Shown here piece by piece: positions 51,555 to 60,009 of a stretch of DNA of 64,000 nt. The stretch is taken from assembly GCA_012513815.1 (NCBI GenBank), contig JAAZBM010000014.1:124001-188000 (forward strand). The letters run 5' to 3'. How positions within the stretch are numbered: position 1 is the first letter of the stretch; each line of letters opens with the position of its first letter. The notes under the pieces were generated by a model. The model saw nothing but the letters and a program-made list of their open reading frames with translations. It was not told where the DNA came from and did no database searches. The DNA is from Candidatus Sumerlaeota bacterium (GTDB taxonomy: Bacteria; Sumerlaeota; Sumerlaeia; Sumerlaeales; Sumerlaeaceae). The position numbers were made by a program, and so were the translations under genes.

Positions 51555-52574
51555 ATGCTGAAATCTCTTTTGCGTGTCAACCATTTGTGTAGGTATTTTC
51601 CAGTGGACAGCGGACAGTTTTCTCGTTCGAAACAGTTTGTCCATGCGGTGGAAGATGTTAGTTTTTCGCTCAATACAGGCGAAACTCTTGGCATTGTCGG
51701 TGAAAGCGGATGCGGCAAAACCACAACAGGCCGGTTGATTCTGCGCCTGATTCGGCCCACTTCGGGTGAAATCTTCCTTGAGGATTCGCCGAATCTGGCG
51801 ACTTTGTCAGACCACGCAATACGCCCTTATCGTCGCAGAATGCAGATGGTGTTTCAGGATCCATTTAGTTCGCTCAACCCTCGCATGACAGTGGGGTCAA
51901 TCATCCGCGAGCCACTAGACATCCATAGCATTTGCCCCCCGGCTGATCGCCCCCAACAAGTCCGGAAGATACTCGATGAGGTTGGGTTGCCGCTATCGTC
52001 GCTTAATCGTTTTCCGCATGAATTCAGTGGCGGACAGCGTCAACGCATCGGGATTGCCCGTGCCCTTGCCGTCGACCCACGGCTCATCATCGCAGACGAG
52101 CCGGTCAGCGCACTTGATGTTTCGATCCAGTCGCAAATCATCAATCTGTTACAAGAATTGCAAAAACGGCACCGGTTGAGTTATTTGTTCATTGCCCACG
52201 ACTTGAGCGTTGTGGCACACATTAGTCATCGTGTCGCGGTTATGTATCTCGGTCGCATTGTTGAGACAGGCACAAAAGCGGAACTATTTGAGAACCCTTT
52301 ACATCCCTACACAAAATCACTCATGGCGGCGATTCCGAATCTTGACCCACACGTCAGACAGAAGTCCGCGCTGATGGAGGGCGATGTCCCGTCCCCTGCT
52401 AATCCGCCGACCGGATGCCCGTTTCATCCACGCTGCAACCATTGCATGGAGATTTGTCGAAAAACACCACCTAAACCTACAGTTTTCGTCACCAACGGAG
52501 TAGAGCATGAGGTTTCTTGTCATCTGTTTTCGCATGACAAGCAAACCCTCAAAAAAACCGTTGCAACAACATAG
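51555..52574 (+). CDS. Oligopeptide-type ABC transporter ATPase (OppF/DppF)
   Basis: A 339-residue ATPase of peptide/nickel importers. The Walker A GESGCGKTT is at 49-57, MVFQDPFSSLNPRMTVG the Q-loop, FSGGQRQRIGIARAL the signature and LIIADEPVSALDVS the Walker B. The C-terminal oligopeptide/dipeptide region (HPYTKSLMAAIPNLDP, then a Cys-containing GCPFHPRC motif) is intact. No permease, binding protein or OppD partner is adjacent, so it is an orphan in this window. Confidence 0.93.
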   Translation: MLKSLLRVNHLCRYFPVDSGQFSRSKQFVHAVEDVSFSLNTGETLGIVGESGCGKTTTGRLILRLIRPTSGEIFLEDSPNLATLSDHAIRPYRRRMQMVFQDPFSSLNPRMTVGSIIREPLDIHSICPPADRPQQVRKILDEVGLPLSSLNRFPHEFSGGQRQRIGIARALAVDPRLIIADEPVSALDVSIQSQIINLLQELQKRHRLSYLFIAHDLSVVAHISHRVAVMYLGRIVETGTKAELFENPLHPYTKSLMAAIPNLDPHVRQKSALMEGDVPSPANPPTGCPFHPRCNHCMEICRKTPPKPTVFVTNGVEHEVSCHLFSHDKQTLKKTVATT

Positions 52575-52589
52575 GAAGAATAGTATCAT

Positions 52590-54635
52590 ATGAACACAAG
52601 AATCATCGCAACACTGGCAGCCATGTCACTGGTCGCAACGGCATCCGCGAGTTTTTTCAACGATGCGAACACAAGCACACCGCTCATTCCAAGGAGTGTC
52701 CTGTTTGGCAACCCAGACCGCGCACAGGTCAGAATCAATCCGACAGGAACAACCTTGAGCTGGTTGGCGTCTGTCAACAAGGTACTGAATCTTCACATCG
52801 CGCCTGTCGATAACATGAGTTCATCGACGGTGCTCACACACGAGACCGGACACGGTATCACCTCCTATTTGTGGGCATGGACAGGGAAACACATCCTGTA
52901 CCCCAAGGATACTGACGGCGACGAAAATGACCATATTTACTGTTCGAATATCATCACTGGCGAAACAAAGGACTTGACGCCTTTCAAAGACACGAAGGCG
53001 GAGATTGTGGCAACAAGCCACAGACACCCCGAAGAAATTATCGTTGCACTCAACAATCGCAATCCAAAGTATCATGACTTGTGGAGACTGAACATTTCAA
53101 CCGGCGAGACAACGATGATTCTTCAAAACGACGAGTATGCCGGATTTGAACTGGACGAAGATTTCAATGTTCGTTTGGTGTCACGTTATCTAGAGAACGG
53201 CAGTTTCGCCTATTGGAAACTAAACAAGAACGATACACGCACCACCTACTGCGTGATTGATTCGGATGACGTACTGAATTTTCATTTTGTCGGATTTGAT
53301 GCTACCGGCGAAAAGATACGTGTGCTTGATGCCCGAGGCCGTGAAACTGCCGCGCTTTTTGAGTGGGATTTTGACACAAAAGAATCGCTTTTGATTGCCG
53401 ACGACCCACGTGCCGATGTCAGCAAATTGCTCATCAACCCAATCACACAAGACATCGAAGCGGTCGGCATTGAGTATGACCGCAGCAAATGGATTCTGGT
53501 CACGGATCCCGTTGAGCGGGATTTGCGCCACATTAACGTGCTTAATGATGGCGAGTTCATCGTCACCTCACGTACTGCGGATAACAACCAGTGGACGGTG
53601 TCGTGCTATCGTGACAATGGCCCGGTTGAGTTTTATCTGTATGACAGGAAAAAGGGAAAAGCCAAACTGCTTTGCGTCAGTCAGGAAGATTTACTTGATA
53701 AACCGCTTGCGAAAATGCGTCCAATCACAATTAAGTCGCGTGATGGTTTGGAAATGGTCTCCTACTTGACGTTACCAATCAATGCGCCTGTGTCCACAAA
53801 AACAACATCCGATTCTCTCAATACGTACCCGATGGTTTTACTTGTACATGGTGGCCCTGTTGCGCGTGACAGTTGGGGATATAATCCCGAAGTTCAACTG
53901 CTCGCGAATCGCGGCTATGCCGTCTTGCAAGTCAACTTCCGTGGCAGCACGGGCTTTGGCAAAAACTATATCAATGCCGGTGTCAAGCAGTGGGGCGCCA
54001 AGATGCAAGACGACCTTGTTGATGCGGTCAAATGGGCCGTTGACAACAAAATCGCCGATAAAAAACGCATCGCGATTATGGGTGGCAGCTATGGTGGTTA
54101 CGCCACTTTGATGGGACTGGCACGGGACCCGGAACTGTTCGCAGCCGGCGTCGACATCGTCGGCCCGTCAAATCTCGAAACATTGCTTGCGACGATACCT
54201 CCATATTGGGAACCGGCTGTCAAGTATTTCCATCGATTCGTTGGCAACCCCAATACCTCCGAGGGACTGTCGCTTCTCAAGGAGCGCTCTCCCCTCACGA
54301 TTGCGGATCAGATTCGCAAACCGCTATTGATTGGGCAGGGGGCCAACGACCCACGCGTCAAGAAGAATGAGAGTGACCAGATTGTCGCGTCGATGAAAAA
54401 GCATCATCTCCCAGTCATTTATTTGCTCTATCCCGATGAGGGCCATGGGTTTAGCCGCCCCGAAAACAATATGTCTTTCATGGCCATCACGGAGCAATTT
54501 CTGAAACAGCATCTCGGCGGAGAGGCTGAACCGGTTGAGAATGCCATAAAGGATTCGTCTGTGGTGGTTCTCGAAGACAGCGACCGGTTGACATCTGAGC
54601 TGAGCACACAAGTAAAACAGAAGAAAGCCAACTGA
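52590..54635 (+). CDS. Exported S9-family prolyl oligopeptidase-like peptidase
   Basis: A 681-residue serine peptidase with a signal peptide (about 1-20). The N-terminal beta-propeller (about 40-380) shows repeats such as HILYPKDTDGDENDHIYC. The alpha/beta hydrolase domain carries S500 in GGSYGGY, D587 in GANDPRV and H619 in DEGHGF; LVHGGPVARD supplies the oxyanion region. A charged tail of about 40 residues follows. Closest in style to acylaminoacyl-peptidase/DPP-like S9 members acting outside the cytoplasm. Its stop codon overlaps the dtd start (TGATG). Confidence 0.92.
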   Translation: MNTRIIATLAAMSLVATASASFFNDANTSTPLIPRSVLFGNPDRAQVRINPTGTTLSWLASVNKVLNLHIAPVDNMSSSTVLTHETGHGITSYLWAWTGKHILYPKDTDGDENDHIYCSNIITGETKDLTPFKDTKAEIVATSHRHPEEIIVALNNRNPKYHDLWRLNISTGETTMILQNDEYAGFELDEDFNVRLVSRYLENGSFAYWKLNKNDTRTTYCVIDSDDVLNFHFVGFDATGEKIRVLDARGRETAALFEWDFDTKESLLIADDPRADVSKLLINPITQDIEAVGIEYDRSKWILVTDPVERDLRHINVLNDGEFIVTSRTADNNQWTVSCYRDNGPVEFYLYDRKKGKAKLLCVSQEDLLDKPLAKMRPITIKSRDGLEMVSYLTLPINAPVSTKTTSDSLNTYPMVLLVHGGPVARDSWGYNPEVQLLANRGYAVLQVNFRGSTGFGKNYINAGVKQWGAKMQDDLVDAVKWAVDNKIADKKRIAIMGGSYGGYATLMGLARDPELFAAGVDIVGPSNLETLLATIPPYWEPAVKYFHRFVGNPNTSEGLSLLKERSPLTIADQIRKPLLIGQGANDPRVKKNESDQIVASMKKHHLPVIYLLYPDEGHGFSRPENNMSFMAITEQFLKQHLGGEAEPVENAIKDSSVVVLEDSDRLTSELSTQVKQKKAN

Positions 54636-55090
54636 TGCGAGTTGTATTGCAACGTGTGTCTCATGCCCGTGTTATTGTCGGCGAAAGCGTGACCGGGAGC
54701 ATCGATGCAGGACTACTGTGTCTTGCCGGATTTAGTGCTGATGATGACGAAAAGTCGATGACGATTATGGCAAACAAAATCGCCAATCTCAGGATTTTCG
54801 AAGATGAAGAAGAACGGATGAATTTGAGTTTGCTCGATTTGCATTTGCCGATTTTGGTCGTTAGCCAATTTACGCTCTACGCTGATTGTCGCAAGGGGCG
54901 CAGGCCGAGCTTCATACAAGCAGCCCCGCCGACCATGGCCGAACAACTCTATGAGTCTTTTGTCACGATTATGCGCCGGATTGTTCCGCAAGTCGAAACA
55001 GGGCAGTTTCAGGCGATGATGGACGTTGAGTTAGTCAACCAAGGACCGGTGACTATTGTCCTTGATTCTGAGAATCTTCCCCGTCAGTAA
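54635..55090 (+). CDS. dtd: D-aminoacyl-tRNA deacylase
   Basis: A 151-residue DTD that removes D-amino acids (and glycine mischarged on tRNA-Ala) from tRNA in the cytosol. MRVVLQRVSHARVIV is the N-terminus, SQFTLYADCRKGRRPSF (about 79-95) the catalytic SQFTL segment, and NQGPVTIVLDS near the end the GP motif. Length is standard. It begins in the stop codon of the S9 peptidase gene and its 3' end overlaps recF on the other strand by 38 bp. Confidence 0.96.
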   Translation: MRVVLQRVSHARVIVGESVTGSIDAGLLCLAGFSADDDEKSMTIMANKIANLRIFEDEEERMNLSLLDLHLPILVVSQFTLYADCRKGRRPSFIQAAPPTMAEQLYESFVTIMRRIVPQVETGQFQAMMDVELVNQGPVTIVLDSENLPRQ

Positions 55091-56204
55091 TCATTCCGGC
55101 ATCCATATTGAAACTCTTCTCGACACGATGCAAAGCCTGTATCAACGTGGCATCTGTCGTGGTCACAAATGTTTGCACATCTTCGGGCATAAAATCAATT
55201 AGCGCCCGACGACGGTTCTCATCCAATTCGCTCAGGATATCATCCAGCATCAGCATGGGGCGCTCGCCGCGAATCTGAGTCAACAGTTCCAACTCGGCCT
55301 GTTTGAGTGCGATGGCAATACTACGTTGCTGCCCCTGACTGGCGAAATCATCGGCGGAACGACCGTAGAGGTTCAGAGCAAGGTCGTCGCGATGCGGCCC
55401 CACAGAAACAAAACCACGCCCGATATCATCATCGGTGCGATTGCGCATGGTTCTCAACAGCAACTGCGAAACATCAGTGGCGCTAGCGCATTCCGCAAAT
55501 GCCTGATTCGTCATGTAATGCAAAGAGAACTCCTCCGACGCCTCTTTGGCAAATCGAGTGTAGGCCGCCGAAGCGAGTGCATCAATCTCTTGCAGATACC
55601 GGCGGCGGGACATAATCACTTCGCTTCCGTGCTCTGACATCTGTTCCTGCCAAGGAAAAAGCTGTTCGAGGACTTTTGGGTTGCTTCGCGCGTACTTGAG
55701 AGTCATGTTGCATTGCCTCAGAGCTTTGTCATAGCGCTGCAAATGATACAAGTACTGAGCATCTATCTGACTCAGAAGTAGGTCAACAAAACGGCGTCTT
55801 CTGGTGGGAGGGCCTGTGACAAGATCCAAGTCAAAAGGAGTAAACAAAACGCAATTGAACTTGCCGATAAGTTCACCCAAACGCTTGAGCGGAACATCGT
55901 TCACCATGATGCATTTTTGCGTCTGGTCAAATGACAGCAGAAACTTGTCGCTCCCCGAAATCTTGCTGTCAACCTGAGCGCGAACAATCGTCGCCGCATA
56001 GAACTCGGGCGGATTCCATGGAATAAGGTCTTTGTCCGGAGAGCCACGAAAACTGCGGCCAGTCACCAACATATACAACGCTTCGAGCATGTTGGTTTTG
56101 CCTTGCGCATTGACTCCATAAATGACATTAACGCCCGGTGCGAATGTGCACTTAATGTGCCGGATATTGCGAAAATATTGAACCTCGGCAGTCTGAATCC
56201 ACAA
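55053..56204 (-). CDS. recF: DNA replication and repair protein RecF
   Basis: A 383-residue SMC-like ATPase that loads RecA at gaps with RecO/RecR. The Walker A GVNAQGKT is at 30-37, RRFVDLLLSQID (about 136-147) and GPHRDDLAL follow, FASQGQQRSIAIALKQAEL is the signature and PMLMLDDILSELDENRR the Walker B. The start is TTG at 56204 with GAGG about 9 nt upstream; no in-frame ATG gives the normal N-terminus. It is 12 bp downstream of the NAGPA-domain gene and not beside dnaA/dnaN as in many genomes. Confidence 0.94.
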   Translation of the reverse strand: MWIQTAEVQYFRNIRHIKCTFAPGVNVIYGVNAQGKTNMLEALYMLVTGRSFRGSPDKDLIPWNPPEFYAATIVRAQVDSKISGSDKFLLSFDQTQKCIMVNDVPLKRLGELIGKFNCVLFTPFDLDLVTGPPTRRRRFVDLLLSQIDAQYLYHLQRYDKALRQCNMTLKYARSNPKVLEQLFPWQEQMSEHGSEVIMSRRRYLQEIDALASAAYTRFAKEASEEFSLHYMTNQAFAECASATDVSQLLLRTMRNRTDDDIGRGFVSVGPHRDDLALNLYGRSADDFASQGQQRSIAIALKQAELELLTQIRGERPMLMLDDILSELDENRRRALIDFMPEDVQTFVTTTDATLIQALHRVEKSFNMDAGMITDGEDSQNQGQ

Positions 56205-56216
56205 TGGCTGAGGCCT

Positions 56217-58388
56217 CTATTTCCTAACCAATATCAGAGGAACAGGCAGCATTCGTTCGACACCACCGGCATCGCTCGGAAGGTTGACAACGCCATCGCG
56301 CAACTTGGGACGAAGCTTGTGTTTGGCAGCTTCGGCATCATTGATAAACATCACCGACGAGCCACCGCCATCCATGTTCATTGCTTCGCAACAGCCCAAG
56401 TTTTGCATGACACAAGCCAACTCCGCCAATGTAACACCGATGGAGTGCGACAAGTCGGCACGGCCATCAACAACCGCAAGAACAATCGTTCCGTTTGGGC
56501 GAACACCCAGAGCGGTACGGGGCGCACGCGTCGTGTTCCAATCATGCGGGAAACGCGTTGGTGGTACACCCTTGGCAATGCAGTCACGTAACGCGCTCGG
56601 CATCGTCGCACGCGACAATTCCGCGGTCTCGTCCGCATTCATCGGTTCTTTCAACTGAACCGGCATAAACTCCTCGCCTGATGTGCCGAACTCAACCGGA
56701 TGACCATCTTGCAAAAGCATAGGGCCAATCGAAAACGCATGACGCACCTTTAGTTCTCTCTGCCCATCATCCGAGCGGAACATGGCATGGACGGCATCCT
56801 CGGGTTCAACCGCACCGCCAAACGCCTCGCTGTCCCCCATTACCCAACCATTGTTAGGAATCTCCGTCGCGCATTCTTCGAATGTCTCAACAATCGAGTT
56901 GCCGACAATAACTGCCCCAAAATACAAGGGGCCAAACTGATTCTCACGTCCGGGTTTCCCGGCGTTTTTGAAGGCATTGCCCGACGAAAACTCCGCTTCA
57001 TAAAGCAACGCATCAGCCAAAAGCTTATTGCTGCCTGTCGTCGTGATGTGCGCTTCGCCATCCTCGGCAAGAACAAAAGCCGCACGCCGCAAAGTCTTGC
57101 ACTGCCGTGTTTTGCCATTCTCAATCAAAGTAGAAACGGGGTCATTCATCGCGCTATGAATGTTGCAGTATTCCTCGGGAAAGTTCAGGAAGAAAGTACT
57201 GTTTGTCGCGGCGATAATCTCGCCGTCTAAATCCTGTATTTTGCCATCTTCAATCAGGCGTTTGGTGTCATGGACGACCTGCGAAAGATAAGCTGCACCC
57301 GCAAATGGGACCACCCGACGTATCGCAACAGTATGCTCGTCTGTAGGATTCAGGCGTACACAAGAAGCGATTGCGTTTGCGTCAAAAGACTTGCCACGCC
57401 CCAGAGCCGTTTCGCTCTCCGCCCATTTGGCAAACTTCTCTTTGTTTGCGCCAATGTAACTATCCACGAAACCGCATCGATTCAGTTCAGACAGAGCCAA
57501 ATCAACATCTGCATCTTCGAGTCCATGCGCTTCGGCCGAAAAATCTTTCGCGACGCCAAAGACACATTTGTCAATATTGAAAAGGAGGGCCTTGGCATTT
57601 GTCAACGCTTCATTGACCCACGCCAGTATAGCGCTTCTCCCATAGATTTTCCGATGCGCATTAATCCAGCGTTCCTTGAATGGTGCACGAAATTCTCCGT
57701 TCCATGAACGGTCAATTGGCATAAAGGCAACCGGAAAAACAACGCCTCGTTGACTGCGCAAAGCGCCTGTTGCCCAATATGTCTGCCAAAAGGAATTCGC
57801 GATAGAATGCTGTTCAAAGGTGCGTCCTCTGTCAACGGCTCCGCCATCTTGGCGCAAGGCATGCAGAACCAATGGCCGCAAATCTAATGCTCCCTCTTCG
57901 AGCGTCTGTCTGGACAGTTCCAGTGCATTCACGCTCAAACCGCCGCCAAGCTTCAATGCTTCACGGGCAGCAATCAGTTTTGTCCAAGCTGCGATATTTG
58001 CTTTGTGTGACTCGGCGGTCAGCGCACTCACTTCCAACGTCCACACACCCTGCCGCTCGATGCGCAGAGGCAATCCCTCGACGTTTGATTCAACATGATT
58101 CGTCAGAATTAGTTTTTCGATAAACACAGGAAACAGGCAAACCCGATGGCGTGTCCAGTCAACAGGCATGTTGCCAAGGGTATGCAATGAAATCGTTTCC
58201 ACAGTTCTATCGAAATCCGCGTTACAGGCAACAAGAGCAGACAGAAACTCAACAAAGTCTGCCAATTGTTTTTCATCAGGGTCGACATTCTTCCATTCGA
58301 CAGAATTCAATCCTAATGCGTCATTATGTGACAAAGAACGAAGTTGACATGCAAGGTCAACCGGAGCAGCTTCCATAGACAAAAACAT
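56217..58388 (-). CDS. Large protein with C-terminal phosphodiester glycosidase (NAGPA) domain
   Basis: A 723-residue protein without a clear signal peptide. The C-terminal 290 residues or so match the NAGPA phosphodiester glycosidase domain. Its core is RAPRTALGVRPNGTIVLAVVDGR (about 628-650), followed by GVTLAELACVMQNLGCCEAMNMDGGGSS with the conserved DGGGSS. The first roughly 330 residues belong to no family I recognise. Members cleave GlcNAc-phosphodiester linkages in glycans or exopolysaccharides. It starts a leftward unit with recF. Confidence 0.8.
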   Translation of the reverse strand: MFLSMEAAPVDLACQLRSLSHNDALGLNSVEWKNVDPDEKQLADFVEFLSALVACNADFDRTVETISLHTLGNMPVDWTRHRVCLFPVFIEKLILTNHVESNVEGLPLRIERQGVWTLEVSALTAESHKANIAAWTKLIAAREALKLGGGLSVNALELSRQTLEEGALDLRPLVLHALRQDGGAVDRGRTFEQHSIANSFWQTYWATGALRSQRGVVFPVAFMPIDRSWNGEFRAPFKERWINAHRKIYGRSAILAWVNEALTNAKALLFNIDKCVFGVAKDFSAEAHGLEDADVDLALSELNRCGFVDSYIGANKEKFAKWAESETALGRGKSFDANAIASCVRLNPTDEHTVAIRRVVPFAGAAYLSQVVHDTKRLIEDGKIQDLDGEIIAATNSTFFLNFPEEYCNIHSAMNDPVSTLIENGKTRQCKTLRRAAFVLAEDGEAHITTTGSNKLLADALLYEAEFSSGNAFKNAGKPGRENQFGPLYFGAVIVGNSIVETFEECATEIPNNGWVMGDSEAFGGAVEPEDAVHAMFRSDDGQRELKVRHAFSIGPMLLQDGHPVEFGTSGEEFMPVQLKEPMNADETAELSRATMPSALRDCIAKGVPPTRFPHDWNTTRAPRTALGVRPNGTIVLAVVDGRADLSHSIGVTLAELACVMQNLGCCEAMNMDGGGSSVMFINDAEAAKHKLRPKLRDGVVNLPSDAGGVERMLPVPLILVRK

Positions 58389-58408
58389 CCTACAGGGGGA
58401 TTAATAAA

Positions 58409-58445
58409 GAAAGGGCGACAATCTCCCTCGCAGAAGACTGTCGCC
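58409..58445 (-). terminator. intrinsic terminator of the pseudopilin gene
   Basis: Read leftward, GGCGACAGTCTTCT pairs with AGGGAGATTGTCGCC (14 bp with a few G-U pairs) across a short loop at 58414-58445, followed by CTTTCTTTATTAA. It sits 60 bp after the pseudopilin stop. Confidence 0.8.
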
Positions 58446-58504
58446 AAATCAGACACTCTCAAAATCAAGTAATACTCGGTCCTTCGAGAGTCAAGGACAA
58501 CCAA

Positions 58505-59191
58505 TTAGTTGTTGCTGTTGCTCGAGCGCCACACATCACCCTTGGACGATGTGCCGTTTGTCGCATCATATGTATAGGATGCTTCGCTGGTGCTTGCGGG
58601 GATAGGCCCGGCCAAAATTCTGGTGACGTTATTCAGGTCAAGCAATGTCTCCGCAGGCGGACGATTGTTGCCAGAAGTTCCTGTTTTGCTGTTTGTCAAC
58701 TGTCCACCGATTGATTGGTCAGTGTCAGGACCGCAAGACCAAGTAATCCAAGCACCACCATTGGTGTAATAGTAGAATGTAACACCCTTGCTATCTTTGA
58801 ACGGGTCAGTAGGATAGCTTGTCATGTAAGACACAGGAGTTGTCAGTGTCTGAATGAAGTTGGATCCTGTTCCGGGAACCCTAAAGCTATCATGCCTGTT
58901 CAAAACGTCTCTTGCAGCAGTGTCATTCTGGTTGCACATTGCGGCCATCATGTTGTAGCAGCTCTTATCAGCAACGGCACCGGTGATGCCCTGACGCTGA
59001 TAGGCAGGATACGTGTTTCTGTCTACCATGAAGGACTCGATACCCGTAGCCAAAGTGCGCATATCTGACTTCGCACGGGAAACCTTAGAACGAGTCTGAG
59101 CCTCCAGGAAGTTAGGTACTGCGATAGCTGCCAAAATCGCGATGATTGCAACAACGATAAGCAACTCAATAAGCGTAAACGCTTTTTTCAT
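58505..59191 (-). CDS. Type II secretion/type IV pilin-like pseudopilin
   Basis: A 228-residue protein with the prepilin leader MKKAFTLIELLIVVAIIAIL; cleavage by prepilin peptidase should occur around the A-F bond (about residue 4) before FTLIE. The conserved Glu5 of the mature form is present. NFLEAQTRSKVSRAKSDMRTLATGIE is the long N-terminal helix and DPFKDSKGVTFYYYTNGG belongs to the C-terminal G-type fold. A strong GGAGGAGG site precedes it. It is monocistronic, with promoter and terminator on either side, and no other T2SS gene is present. Confidence 0.92.
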   Translation of the reverse strand: MKKAFTLIELLIVVAIIAILAAIAVPNFLEAQTRSKVSRAKSDMRTLATGIESFMVDRNTYPAYQRQGITGAVADKSCYNMMAAMCNQNDTAARDVLNRHDSFRVPGTGSNFIQTLTTPVSYMTSYPTDPFKDSKGVTFYYYTNGGAWITWSCGPDTDQSIGGQLTNSKTGTSGNNRPPAETLLDLNNVTRILAGPIPASTSEASYTYDATNGTSSKGDVWRSSNSNN

Positions 59192-59332
59192 TTTTTCCTC
59201 CTCCCACTGTTAGTGGAATTATTGATGATTCTATAATAATCTGATTGTCATAAGGTGTTTTTACACAGTCCTTGCAACAACTTATAAACTTAGTTTACAC
59301 AAAAACGCTTGTCATATCAAGAAAAAAATGCA
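59192..59332 (-). promoter_or_regulatory. pseudopilin leader and candidate promoter
   Basis: Read leftward, TTGATA (59315-59320 complement), a 17-bp spacer and TAAACT (59292-59297 complement) form a plausible promoter, about 100 nt upstream of the ATG. A small hairpin (CCACT-AAC-AGTGG) lies directly before the strong Shine-Dalgarno GGAGGAGG and could modulate translation. Confidence 0.45.
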
Positions 59333-59530
59333 CTATTTGGAAAAAAAATGCACGAAAAGCACAATTATCAGCAAAAATCCCCATAATTTTGCTGTTCTAA
59401 AAGCAAATTTCTTTAGAAATATGCGATTAGAGACAAACGGATTTTTGCACACAGAGTAACCGAAGGCAAACGCAACTGATAATACTATCATTGACACAAG
59501 ATAAACAAGACCGGCCATCATGTGAGTCAT
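59333..59530 (-). CDS. Small two-TM membrane protein
   Basis: A 65-residue hydrophobic protein with segments at about 5-25 and 47-62 separated by a basic loop. It follows the gene at 59533 with a 2-bp gap. No family was recognised. The tight spacing and membrane character support a real gene, but the short length leaves room for doubt. Confidence 0.5.
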   Translation of the reverse strand: MTHMMAGLVYLVSMIVLSVAFAFGYSVCKNPFVSNRIFLKKFAFRTAKLWGFLLIIVLFVHFFSK

Positions 59531-59532
59531 CG

Positions 59533-59979
59533 TTACTTCTCCACTTCTTCTTGCTCGAATTCGCAGTTCTGCGAATTGCGTTTGGCGCCGTAAAAATGAT
59601 CCCAGACGCTGAGCATTGCGAAATAGTTTAGGCCGGACGAAACCATTAACCAGAAACTTCCTAAGTCACTGAACGAAGCTGTTTCGTTCGCTGGCAAAAC
59701 TTGGGAGATAATCAATCCACCGCCGTTGAAGAACTGCACGATGAACGAAAGTATGGCAACAATATTGGCTTCTGACGCCATGGGGTTGAATGTCGATGGA
59801 ATCACAATGGTTCCGCTCAGGCACAAGCCAACAGCGAAAAGCAGCTCAATCAAGATGAAGAGAATGATTGCCTGTTTGCGGGCACCGTTCACCCAGAAGC
59901 CCAGGCCGGGAATCAGCCACGCGCCAAGCATCACGCTTATTCGCTTTGCCATTGAAGGCGGATTTGTCCAATTATCCAT
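59533..59979 (-). CDS. DUF6677-like small membrane protein
   Basis: A 148-residue protein with about four hydrophobic segments. LGAWLIPGLGFWVNGARKQAIILFILIELLFAVG (split at about 18-51) matches the pattern of small DUF6677/TM2-like membrane proteins, in which LIPGLGHxxxGRxxKG precedes the second segment. A charged, Glu-rich tail follows. Function unknown. It lies 30 bp downstream of the yfhO-like gene and 2 bp before the 65-residue gene, suggesting a leftward three-gene unit. Confidence 0.6.
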   Translation of the reverse strand: MDNWTNPPSMAKRISVMLGAWLIPGLGFWVNGARKQAIILFILIELLFAVGLCLSGTIVIPSTFNPMASEANIVAILSFIVQFFNGGGLIISQVLPANETASFSDLGSFWLMVSSGLNYFAMLSVWDHFYGAKRNSQNCEFEQEEVEK

Positions 59980-60009
59980 AACACATTCAAAAACAACTAC
60001 ACACGCTGT

